From: Acheta domesticus
Lineage: Eukaryota > Arthropoda > Insecta > Orthoptera > Gryllidae
Reading direction: 5' to 3'
Length of the DNA stretch: 64,000 bases
Assembly (NCBI GenBank): GCA_031308135.1
Contig: JAHLJT010009419.1
Coordinates: 179,646,739 to 179,710,738 of the forward strand
The notes beneath the pieces were generated by a model. The model did not search any database and was not told the origin of the DNA. It saw nothing but the letters and a program-made list of their open reading frames with translations. Within the stretch, counting starts at the first letter, position 1, and the number at the start of each line of letters is the position of its first letter. Position numbers and translations under genes: made by a program. Of this stretch, positions 47,265 through 57,061 are shown piece by piece.

Positions 47265-49340
47265 GATTTTTATAAGTTTTCAGTTCGTTAAAGGTAGAAC
47301 TGGAATATGACAGAATATTATATATATCTTCGTCCTATATGGCAAGTTTCGTCGAAATATTTGGAGCTATTTTCAAGAAAATTTCGTTTAAGTATTTCTA
47401 TAAATTTGAAATTTGAAGAACTTTTTCACAGAAAACATTTTCAGTTTAGAGAAACTTATTTGAAAACAATTTAAAGCACTGTTACACACAAATGCAACAA
47501 TGTTTACAAATTTCTGGTAATGAAAATATAAAAGGTAAGAGAGATATTTGAAAAACATTACTTTTATGGAATTATGGAATTTCGAGCTCATTTTCACAGA
47601 AAAGTAATGCATTTTCGAGAAATTTTATAAAACGTCTTTAAAAGTAACTATGAATATATATCTAATAATGTATATATTAAGGATGTGAGAGAATTGTGAA
47701 AAAATTACAATTGTGTAATTTCTGGAAAACAAAATAATGGAGTTTATATCATCTAATGAAGTATATTTAGCACAATCACTACGAAAATGTTGAAGAAAAA
47801 ATTTATCCGTTCTTGAGAAATTCTTGTTTATGATATTTTTAATACAGCCCATATTTCACTAAAATGGCGCGAAAACTACTACAATTTTCAAATAATGTAC
47901 ATGACGTTAATGAAAGAGCTAACTGTGGAGAACTAATTTTATTTAAAGTCAAGTCCTCTGTCTTTAATATTGTCATGGAAGGAAATTCAAACTTCCGCAA
48001 TTTTCGAAATATTAGAGCTTAAAGTGAAATTAGGATCTTTCCCATCTTTATATGTATATTTACCTTCATTCTTTAATTACATTTTACGAAACTAGTAGTG
48101 CTCCAACAGCACACACTTTCTCGTTTTATTTCAAAATTTGCAATTTTTGGAAGGTCAAAGAGTTCATTGAAATTGAGACCCACGCTATTCTTTAATTTTC
48201 CCTTCTCTCATTCATCAAAAAAGTTTGAAGAAAAAATTTGGAGTGATTTTTGAGAAAAAAAATTAGAAATTTCATGAATTTCAGACACAAATTACGCAAA
48301 ATTTTCTAATTTTTCAAAAAATGTATATGACCTTTTCTAAAGAGCTAATTTTCTACAAAATACTTTTTCTAAGAACAGTCTGTCTTTAATTTTGTATTTG
48401 TAGTATTGCAATGTTAACTATTTGCCATAATCAAAATACGCAGTTTACCAGAAATAGCACGAGCACCATACTTTTTACCGTTCATAGATACATATGATGA
48501 AAAAGTTTAAAGAAAGAATTTCGAGCGGTTTTGAAAAAAAATATGTTAATGAATGAAATTACTTATATTTCGCACACGATTATACGACGACTACTCACAT
48601 TGAAATTTGAAAATGACATTAATTACAAAAATTGAACAACTACAAAAATTGAAAATGACATTAATTCAAGATTTCTTTGCGAACAGGTTTCATGAACGAA
48701 AAAATCTCTTACTTCAATATTGTAGTTGAACAAAGATGACCCAGAAAATTACATTTTTGCAATTTTCGAAAAATTGCAAAAATGTAATTTTCTGGGTCAT
48801 CTTTGTTCAACTACAATATTGAAGTAAGAGATTTTTTCGTTCATGAAACCTGTTCGAAAAATCTGGAATTTCAACGAACATAAGACCTGCACCATTCTCT
48901 TAAGTGTCATTTATGCTACCGAGGATGTTTAATAAATAGTTTTGATATCATTTTGGAGAAAATTTTGAAAATTTGTTGAAATCAAAAATAAAAATATTTG
49001 GTTATAACTTCTAAAGCCTCGAGTTCGTTCTAATCGATCGAGGAATTTCAATTTTGGAGAAAATCGGCTGAAGGGTTTAGGCACTAACGTTGACCATTGA
49101 CGGAGAGACAGACGTTTTGCCATCAAACGATTTTTACGTACCAAGGATCAACAAAACTTGAATAGTGGCTACAACACATGTTAGAGAATTTTTTTCCTGT
49201 ATTTAGCAACTAAATTTATTCACTCTTTCTTTACCGGAGCTAGGAAAAAACGAGTTTTTCTGCCGGAAATTTGCAGTTTTTCGACTCACGGTTACATAAC
49301 TTTCCCTTTTTACGAAGTGCGAGAAAATAAAAATTTACAG
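47265..49340 (-). repeat. Rpt-A copy or nested copies, modular, opposite orientation
   Basis: Multiple modules read on the minus strand (for example near 47350, 47790, 48240 and 48520, with TTGAGAAA/TTTTGAAAAA). GATCGAGGAATTTCAATTTTG and GGGTTTAGGCACTAACGTTG then lead to a terminus-like ACTTTCCCTTTTTACGAAGT near 49300. It contains a perfect inverted repeat (48680-48856). Together with 45870-46700 it brackets the elongase exon. Confidence 0.7.
48680..48856. repeat. Perfect 87-bp inverted repeat with 3-bp loop
   Basis: 48680-48766 is the exact reverse complement of 48770-48856, centred on CGA at 48767-48769. The arms start CGAACAGGTTTCATGAACGA. No mismatch was found on base-by-base comparison. 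It lies within Rpt-A module sequence. It is either a very recent palindrome, a gene-converted one, or an assembly or library fold-back artefact. Confidence 0.95.
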
Positions 49341-49344
49341 TTGT

Positions 49345-49577
49345 TTTTCAGAAATGTTTAGGTATGCCCCAGGGACAAATTTAAAGAATGTTTTTCAGAA
49401 TCGCTTTGAATCGGGCGAGATCGAGCGGGGAGAATTCATTTTTAAAAAAAATTATAGGAATAGTTTTACATTAATGTTGTTTACAGACGGAAGAAAAGCT
49501 AGCCAGACAGTCGTGAAAAAAATACTTTTTCGGTACCACGGCACCCCAAAACGTGTATTTCCGTAGAAATCTGGAAA
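49345..49577 (-). repeat. Rpt-A end fragment
   Basis: AGGTATGCCCCAGGGACAAA, TCGGGCGAGATCGAGCGGGG, GTCGTGAAAAAAATACTTTT, CACCCCAAAACGTGTATTTC: the region just inside the terminus of the family, minus orientation. Confidence 0.6.
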
Positions 49578-49640
49578 TCCTATATACGCACGAATATACC
49601 TTATATACGCAGGAATATATCGTATATACGCACGAATACG
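49578..49640 (+). repeat. 21-bp tandem repeat, three copies
   Basis: TATATACGCACGAATATACC-like units of about 21 bp, where Rpt-A copies normally have their GTATATACGTACG terminus. It appears to be a local expansion of that terminus. Confidence 0.8.
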
Positions 49641-49984
49641 AAAAAGTTAAATCTGTGTATAGAGTTAAAGAAGAATTGAGAAAGAAACATCAAGCTTTAA
49701 TATTGGAAATGGACGACAGGTTCAAAAATAAAATTGAATTTAATCTTTTCTCAAAATTTTAGAGACTTCAATGAAAACCGTCCAAGCAAATCATATTTAT
49801 AAATTCACATTCTTCCACTCCAGCAAAACTTTAAAACATGAAAATTGTAGCAATTTTTCAGATAATTTTGAAAACGTGGGAGGCTTCATGTAAAGTACCC
49901 CAGAAATTAAAATATCGTTATAATCTCTGGAACGGTTCAGCAAGATCGTACTCCTGTTACATCAAATGTTCCAAAAATATTTCC

Positions 49985-50395
49985 CAAATGTTTCCCCAAC
50001 ATCATATCTCCGATCAGCGGAGCATCCCTAGCTCTAAGCTTTAAGCTCCCGACATGAGAGGTAGTGTATTTCATGTAAATGTGTGTAAGTAAGAGGTGAG
50101 GATAGGACAAGGAAGAGGAGAAAATAAGATCGCGCGTTGTCCGATTTCCGTTCCGTTTTCCGTTTGTTAGAGTACTGCTCCGGCATTCGCCTCGTATTGA
50201 CAGCAGAAACCACGGAAAACCACCGATCAGAGCAGCCGGAGACGCCAGAATTTCCTCCAGACAGCGACTGAATTCGACGTAACTATGTGACATAATGTCG
50301 AAAATCCTGCCACCGTCGAGAGTGCATCCCTAAGACCTCCGTTCACAGGCACTGTCGTGACATCAGTTGACGCCCTGAGCCATCTAAGCCAGTGA
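49985..50395 (-). repeat. SINE-1 copy
   Basis: On the minus strand: TAGATGGCTCAGGGCGTCAA (head), GGCAGGATTTTCGACA, CGGTGGTTTTCCGTGGTTTC, a region with ATACGAGGCGAATGCCGGAG, and TTGGGGAAACATTT near its end. It aligns in order with 33090-33600. Box B is decayed. Confidence 0.72.
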
Positions 50396-50454
50396 AAACG
50401 AAAGAAATTGTTAGTGAAAAAAACAACAACATTGTATCGAAGCACCCCACGAAG

Positions 50455-50660
50455 TCGCACTCGGCCGTGACCTCCATTCGAAGCAGCGTGCGGTGGTTTG
50501 CCTGCGCGAGGTGCGCAAGTAGGTTGGCGTCGAGAGCCATCTGTTACGTGGCCGCCTGAGCCGTTGAGTGTTGCCGAACACAAAGCCGGAAGCGGCGTTT
50601 GGCACGGAGACGCAGCGAGGCGGAAGACCCTGCAGCACCAGCCTGCTCGTTTCGCAGAGC
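50455..50660. promoter_or_regulatory. GC-rich block
   Basis: Moderate CpG density without the long GCGCGG runs of other islands. Open frames on both strands are unrecognised. It could be an island or a decayed repeat. Confidence 0.25.
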
Positions 50661-50900
50661 CAGAGGTGTGATCCTTAACGTGGCGTTACTTTTCTTGTTA
50701 GTTGTTGGTAGCGAATACTCCTCGCATGTGTTTACCGAAATCAGAAGTTGTCGGAGGCAAAGAGAACTAGAGATGCTCCATCACATACTTTCTCCTATTA
50801 TTACAACACACAGGGCGAAAATGCCTAACCAAAGAGAGCACTGAGTTCGAAAAAAATGGTTTAATTAATTGAAATTTCAGAACATGAGATGAAAATTACC

Positions 50901-51165
50901 GTCGTGGGTAGCTCATTGGTCAGCGTGCTCGCTTTCCACGACGCGGCCCTGGATTCGATTCCCGGTCGGGCAAGATTACAGTGCGCGTTTTCCTTGTAAT
51001 GTCCCAGTATGTGTTGCTGTGTGGTGACGATGAGAAAACTCGCTTCTCAGGTTGAGAAGACCAGTGAAGAGCATGTCTATGAGCTAACCACACGTAGCCC
51101 TTAAGCCGTGGCCGCGAGGCCGACACGCTGCTGGCACGCCCTGGCCCGTAACGGGCTATTCTTAC
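50901..51165 (+). repeat. tRNA-derived SINE (SINE-3), single copy here
   Basis: GTGGGTAGCTCATTGGTCAG supplies box A, GGATTCGATTCCCGG at 50951 supplies box B, and a ~200-bp unrelated body ends near CGTAACGGGCTATTC. TGAAAAT occurs on both sides (50890s and 51170s), possibly a target duplication. It is inserted at the edge of a Rpt-A copy. Confidence 0.65.
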
Positions 51166-51174
51166 GGTGAAAAT

Positions 51175-51620
51175 GCGATCTGTTCCACCTTCATAAGTGA
51201 ATTTTACTCTACTCTTACGAGAAATTTAAAGCAAAAATTTGGAGCCGATTTTGAGAAAATTTTGAAAATGTCCGGGGGCTTCATGTAAAGTACCCTCAAA
51301 TTTTGAAGAAAGTTTTTCAAAATCGAGGCGCCTCCAGTGGACGCCGATCGGCCAGGGAATATACATTTTGGAAGAAATCGCACGTATGGTTTACTCGCTA
51401 ATGTTGTTCACAGACTGACTGACGGACGGACGGACGGACGGATCTTTTGTGTGTCGTCCGTCCGTCCGTCCGACGGACGGACCCACTTTTTCGGTATCAG
51501 GGGACCCCAAAACGCGTATTTCCGTTGAAATCTCGAAATCGATTTTCCGCATCATTACATAACTTTTCCCATACCACGTATATTACTCCGTATATACGTA
51601 CGTACACGGGAAAGTAAAAA
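51175..51620 (-). repeat. Rpt-A copy, best preserved terminus
   Basis: TTTGAGAAAATTTTGAAAAT, GGGGGCTTCATGTAAAGTAC, GGGAATATACATTTTGGAAG, a double GGAC/GTCC block (51421-51481), AGGGGACCCCAAAACGCGTA, TCGAAATCGATTTTCCGCAT, and CCGTATATACGTACGTACAC with AAGTAAAAA at the end. Confidence 0.9.
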
Positions 51621-52031
51621 GTGACTTGTGTCATACCAGTTGTTCTGATGAATTTTACGAAGTGACACTTTTTTATATAGTGACAATTTTTATTAAAATG
51701 CTACCATTTTATAATTGATGTCAACAAACTGAAGGTTTGTTGGACACTAGGTATGTCGCAATTGTGCATTTTATTATGTTCATTCTTTTTAATTTTCATC
51801 ATTTTATTAGATACGGTATGTGATGTAGTTTTATTGTTAATTCACCATTTTCTGATTTTCATTTTTATGTTTTGAAAAAGATCCCAAACAGGGTCGAAAC
51901 GTTAATAAGATGTATGAAAATAAATAAATTGTTATAAAAAATACCATGTTTGTTTTATTAAGGTCGTTATACTATAACAATTAAAAAGCTATACAGCAGA
52001 CGTATATATTCATTAAAATCCTTTTTCAAAT
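51621..52031. other. Non-coding; possible retroelement 3' motif
   Basis: ATCCCAAACAGGGTCGAAAC followed by GTTAATAAGATG at about 51883-51910 has the look of phrases found near the ends of some non-LTR or Penelope-like elements. There is no coding remnant beside it, so the call is weak. Confidence 0.2.
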
Positions 52032-52203
52032 AAAATTATTAGTTGGATGATGTTTCTATCATTGTTCCTTCAGCGGCATCGATTAAAACGTGTGAAAAAT
52101 GGTGGCAGTTTTTTATATGTGGGTTCTTTCCGCTGTTTTCTTTTTGCATTACATAAATAACCAGTTATTGTAACATTATTAGTAACCCAGGATGCAACAT
52201 TGT
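52032..52203 (+). repeat. Direct repeat, copy 1 (partner 53581-53742)
   Basis: TTGTTCCTTCAGCGGCATCG, AAAACGTGTGAAAAATGGTG and TTACATAAATAACCAGTT...AGGATGCAAC are shared with the second copy with few differences. Confidence 0.93.
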
Positions 52204-52669
52204 ACCCGCTCACGGAAAATGGTCACAAAGATCAGAAGTCCCAGAAAAGCCGGCAGCCTATACTGCACTTTGCAACACAGTGATTTCCAAGTTCACAAAA
52301 GGAACATATGTACGCTTTGCGATGTAACCTGATAACAATTCTAGGGGTAGTTAGCGAAAAGTTACTAGACAACAAGTAAGCCATTTGAAAACAGTGAATT
52401 AATTAGCAGACACGAGTATGTTTGATTTCTCGTCAAGGGACTGGGAAACAATTAAATAGAATACTTCCAAAGTAACTTATCTCCATTTCCGTTTGTTTTA
52501 TAGTTTAACGAATCAGTACATTTTCAGACGCTTCTTCATCATTCTGCCAAATATAAAAAATCTCAAATAGTGTTTCTTCCATGTTAAACCATTTCCGAAA
52601 ACCATGTAACCTTACCCTGAACTTTAAGTCTGATCTTAAATACTTTCCCTACTCGAATAATTCTGTATC

Positions 52670-53420
52670 TTGGAGATATGTAACTTTGGAAATAAGTTAT
52701 GTTTTTACTTTCTTGTTAGTATAGAGAATCGTAAGGGTACCAAAGTCGATTCATATATCGACGGAAACATGTTTTGGGGGGTCCCTAACAGGTTTTTAAA
52801 TGATTATTCGTCGGTCTGTCCTTCATTAGACAACACTAGAATTCACAGAATATTATTCAAAGTGGACATTCGCTGATAAATGTGTCTGTGCTCAAGGTTC
52901 TGCGAATTTGAAATGGATTTTTTAATGTTTGGGAACATGTTACATGAAGCCTCTCGGACATTTACAAATGATACTAAAAAATAACTTTTTCATTATATAT
53001 CTTGCTAAAATAGAGCATAGTACGGTTACAAAAGTGAAGCATGTCGAATTTTCTGTAAAAAACCTTAAATTTTCAAATCTTGCACAAGTTTAAAATGTAA
53101 TTTCACTCCTTTTTACAACAACATTATAGCCAATAGAGATTTTTTTCAGAGTAAAATCGGTTCTTCAAAATTGAAATATACCGTGTGCATATTTTCAAAA
53201 TATTGATTGCTTACATGTTATTTTAGTTATATTTTTGTGACATATTAGTCATAATAGAATATTTAGTACAAAATTCAATTTTGTTTCGAACCTGTCCTCT
53301 ATTTTTAATGTTGAATCTAGAGCTGACTTTCCTAATGAAATCTGTTCTTCAATATCTGATATTTAAAACATTTCATTTAGTTTTGTTTGAAAAATATAAC
53401 ATTTTTACGATTTTAAGAGA
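52670..53420 (+). repeat. Rpt-A copy (terminus on the left)
   Basis: TTTTTACTTTCTTGTTAGTA, GGAAACATGTTTTGGGGGGT, TCGGTCTGTCCTTC, a GGGAACATGTTACATGAAGC block, then modules (GCTAAAATAGAGCATAGTAC; AATGAAATCTGTTCTTCAAT). Diverged. Confidence 0.65.
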
Positions 53421-53580
53421 ATTATCCGAGGTGTCAGAACAATGGAACATGGAGCATACATTCGAAATGCGTTGTTGCTGTAGAGCTTAAATGGTCAGCT
53501 AGCCTGAATAGCTCTTTGTTCGAATCCTGGCACGCGAAACCTTTAAAAAATTGTGTGGTGTATGTGTGTGTGTGTGTAAA

Positions 53581-53767
53581 ATTGTTAGTTGGATGGTGTT
53601 TCTATCATTGTTCCTTCAGCGGCATCGATTAAAACGTGTGAAAAATGGTGGCAATTTTTTATGTGGTTCTTTCCGCTGTTTTCTTTTTGCATTACATAAA
53701 TAACCAGTTTTTGTCACATTATTAGTAACGCAGGATGCAACTTTGTGTGTGTGTGTGTGTGTGTGTA
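53581..53767 (+). repeat. Direct repeat, copy 2, ending in a (TG)n run
   Basis: Second copy of the 52032-52203 segment. It is preceded at 53520-53545 by a box-B-like GTTCGAATCCTGG and a TG microsatellite, and followed by TGTGTGTG at 53744-53767. It may be the body of another SINE. Confidence 0.9.
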
Positions 53768-54057
53768 GAGCACAATTCACTGAAATAAATTGCATTAGAA
53801 CCATTTTCATTATACGTTGTACGTTTTCAAAACAGAAAGATTTGATTTTTTCGAGTATCTCGGGCGTCGTTTAATTAAGCGTTTTACAAGAGAACAAAGA
53901 CCGTTATGGTTAGTAAGAGAAAGAATGTGCTGCTTGATCATCAGATCAGTCTCTACCCGGGAACGGCTGTGCTCGAATCGCGCGGTACACCAGAGGAGAG
54001 ATGGTTGCCGGACATGTATTTCCGAAGGCCGAGTAATAACAAACCTTAATGTATAAC

Positions 54058-54410
54058 ATCAACTTTAGCGTTAAATTTGGATTAAAGATGAACATTTGAT
54101 TCAAATGAAAAATTGATTTCATTTGAATGAAAACAAATTCGGGAACCCAATTAGGTAGAGGCCGGGGACATGTTGCCCCAGCGGCCCACCTTCTGGACGC
54201 CCCTGATTTTCAAACAAGTGCCCTCCTGCCCCAACTCATAAATAGAATTCGTTTGTCCATAAATCAGAAATAACTTACAGCGTTCAATTTGGATTAGAGA
54301 TGAATACTTTGTCATTTCATTTGAATGAAAAAAAAATTTCGGGGCCTTAATTAGGTCGGGGCCGAGGGCAAGTTGCGCCAGCTGCCCCTTCTCGGTGCCC
54401 CTGTCCATGC
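54058..54410 (+). repeat. Duplicated ~140-bp unit (two copies)
   Basis: About 54058-54200 and 54270-54410 share TTTGGATTA-AGATGAA, TTCATTTGAATGAAAA, AATTAGGT-GGCCG-GG and a final GCCCCTG. GC-rich ends follow AT-rich starts in both. Confidence 0.7.
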
Positions 54411-55179
54411 AACACGCCCAGCGTATCATCCGACGTGGTCGCATATTCAGGATCGTTTACATCGGTCCCAGGAGATTCTTACCGCTTGGGAAGCCCAGCG
54501 CTCATGCGAGCAGGGGAAATTCCCCTCGCACGCCCAAGGCGAAGCGGCGCCAGGCGGGGAACAGGGGAAATGGTTGCCAGATTTCTTCCATCAAATCAGC
54601 CGAGATTTGAATTATGATTATATTCTTTACTTTTTCTTTTTTTATTCTAACTTGTATAAACGTGTTTGCCAAGGGACAGGAATATGTTTGAATGGCGAAT
54701 TCATTTCTTGTTTTCGTTTTGTGTTATGTTTAATTATTTATATACTATTATTAAATCACCCTGTTATTTGTTGCATACAGCAATGACGTAAATCAATTAA
54801 CACGTCTTTATAAGTTAATAAGTCTCGCTTACGGACGAGAATTTTTGTCTGTTAAATCTCTTAACCTGAACGTAGGAAGTTAATGCATTTGTTGCGCTCT
54901 TAATTAAACAGAATTACAACAAAATAAAGATACTTTCGATTCAAAATGTTTAGTATAAATTGACAATTTAAAATATAGTGTAAAAATTATACAAATTAAA
55001 ATATAATGTATTAGTTTTCTCATATTTTAATGTATCATTTCTATGTTTTATTAGACTACAGGGAAATTAATGTAGTTAAATTTAGGGCAAAAAACTGTCA
55101 GCTGACTTCTCTAAAAGATTGTCATGTGTCAGGTATCAAGTGATGCACCGCCATTCCGGAGTATTCTACAACCCTTACT

Positions 55180-55400
55180 TTGAATCTCGCGCCTGTTGCG
55201 CTGGGTCCAGCGCCCGCGAATTCTTGTAAGCTCGTTACCTTGCCCGCGACCTTGACATGCCTGCTTTACGTGTTTCTAGAAGAAAAAATCCAGGGACGCC
55301 ACGTCGGGAGATCGCCGTGGCCATGGTACAAGGCCACCACAGTCAATCCAGCGACCCGCGAAATCAGCGTCGAGGTGAGCGACTTGGGAAAGCCCCCAGT
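55180..55400. promoter_or_regulatory. GC-rich island containing exon-like segment
   Basis: CpG-containing block (GGTCCAGCGCCCGCGAATTC; GCCACGTCGGGAGATCGCCG) in AT-rich surroundings. It encloses the weak exon candidate at 55280-55374. Confidence 0.25.
55280..55374 (+). other. Possible exon-like GC-rich segment
   Basis: Seen: acceptor-like TTTACGTGTTTCTAG, 95 nt open in all three plus frames, and donor GTCGAG|GTGAGC, inside a GC-rich block (55180-55400) amid AT-rich sequence. None of the three translations is recognisable. GC-rich DNA gives few stops, so open frames are weak evidence. Confidence 0.12.
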
Positions 55401-56865
55401 AGGCAGTTTTTTATTGGCAGCAAAAACGTCAATATCCCGTTCTGTACCAATTACTACCTACTGTAAAATTGCAAATGCTGCAATGGGTTCCGCAACCAGT
55501 TTTTGGCGTTGTTATTTGTCTGACACCGTCATTATATTCAACGTTACAATCAATGTTAAACAACGCCAACAAATCAACTCTTCTTAGGATGCATTCAATG
55601 CTATCTTCCGTGTGTGCATATAAAGATACACTTGCATAGATCATACGAACCCGGACCACAAGTCAACACCGAGTGCGCCGTGCAATGGCGTACAAGGATG
55701 CGTAAACAGTTTTCTCTACGACTACTGCAGAATGTAAACATTTCTGCACGTTTTCGGATGCAGTAATGGTGTCGATTCCACAAGCTGTGTGATAATATTA
55801 TTCTCGCACGACTGTCGACCAATCATATTCGTCTTAGTTTATTATACACGAGAGAGGGTTCTGGCAATCGCCTACTGAGGTGCTGCTAGCTCTGTCGCGC
55901 CAGGTCGCAACTGTCGTAAGACAGGTGAACCATCAACGCCATTCTGTAAGGTTAAGTCGTCCATTTAATATTTTTAAAAATCGTAGAGAAAGTAGTCTTC
56001 TACTCGCGTAGAGTGGCTATTATTCACTCGTAGAAATTCCGATACTCGCTCCTACGTTGCTAGTGTCGTAAGCATCTACTCGGGAATAATAGCTATCATT
56101 CTACGCTCGTCGACGAATATACTATTCCGAAAGTGTGATAATAAAGAAGAAAGTCAATTTTTTTTCGTGAAATTCTGTACACATCTTTACTAAGCACTGA
56201 ACCGTACTCTAGTGGAAAAAACCGCGGACGACCGTGTGAACAAACCGGCGCGGGGTCACATATCGCTCGCGGCCAGGTCGCGAGGACCGAGGTCACTTTG
56301 AATTTACAAAGTTCCGAGGTCTCATTTTGTAACTTCGAAAGTTATTCACTTACTCCATATGAATACAGAGATGAGTGCCTAAAGTTTAGTACTTGTCGGT
56401 GCAACATCCGTGGTGAAGTTCGCGTTTAACACACTCCGTATCGCCGTTACCCCCACACAACGCATCTGTGTTTCGATGCGCAAATGCACGTTAAGAGGTC
56501 CGTGCCACGTGTCGAAGTGCAACGTACTTTTCCGTTAGCCATAAACCCGAGTAGATGCTGTTTACACTGTTTCTTTTAGAGTAACGTGAAGGAGCTAATG
56601 CACATCAAGCCATATATGCGTGAGGTCGTTGAGCTTAAATGTGGCTGTGGCTCAAATGGTCCCCGTACATCGGATCCCGTTGTAGGAGTGGGATTGTCAC
56701 CGATTTCTCGCTCTTCTGCCAACATTAGCACAACAATAACTACTGTGTAATTGGGTTTATCACCAGTTCGGACCATCTTGGGTTCATCACCCGTTCATCA
56801 CTACCGTTCTCTGGTACACAGAACAACAGATTTTTCTGAAAAAATAAAATCGTATTACAAGTAAA

Positions 56866-57061
56866 GCCGATCCGGATAACCGAGATTGCTATGGCAGCAA
56901 TGCCGTGGCGATCGCGGACGGTTGGATTGCAGGTTCGAGTCCCGCCTCGGGCATGGTTGTGTGAGTTTGTGATTGTCCATCCACCGTTCATCATCATTAT
57001 CTCATACTTCAGCCCTCCCAGGCTAACAACTCTGGGGTGTAAAAATGGATTCGGCATAAAA
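56866..57061 (+). repeat. SINE-2 copy, full length
   Basis: GCCGATCCGGATAACCGAGA start, box B GGTTCGAGTCCCG at 56932, body with CATCATCATTATCTCATA and CCCAGGCTAACAACTCTGGG, ending GGATTCGGCATAAAAA. It is the reference copy for the family in this window. Confidence 0.82.

Noticed and set aside
54395..54510. Minus-strand ATG with a CG|GTAAGA donor as possible ELOVL start exon
   Set aside because: It ends in phase 2, whereas the 46947 acceptor needs phase 1; the peptide is not elongase-like.
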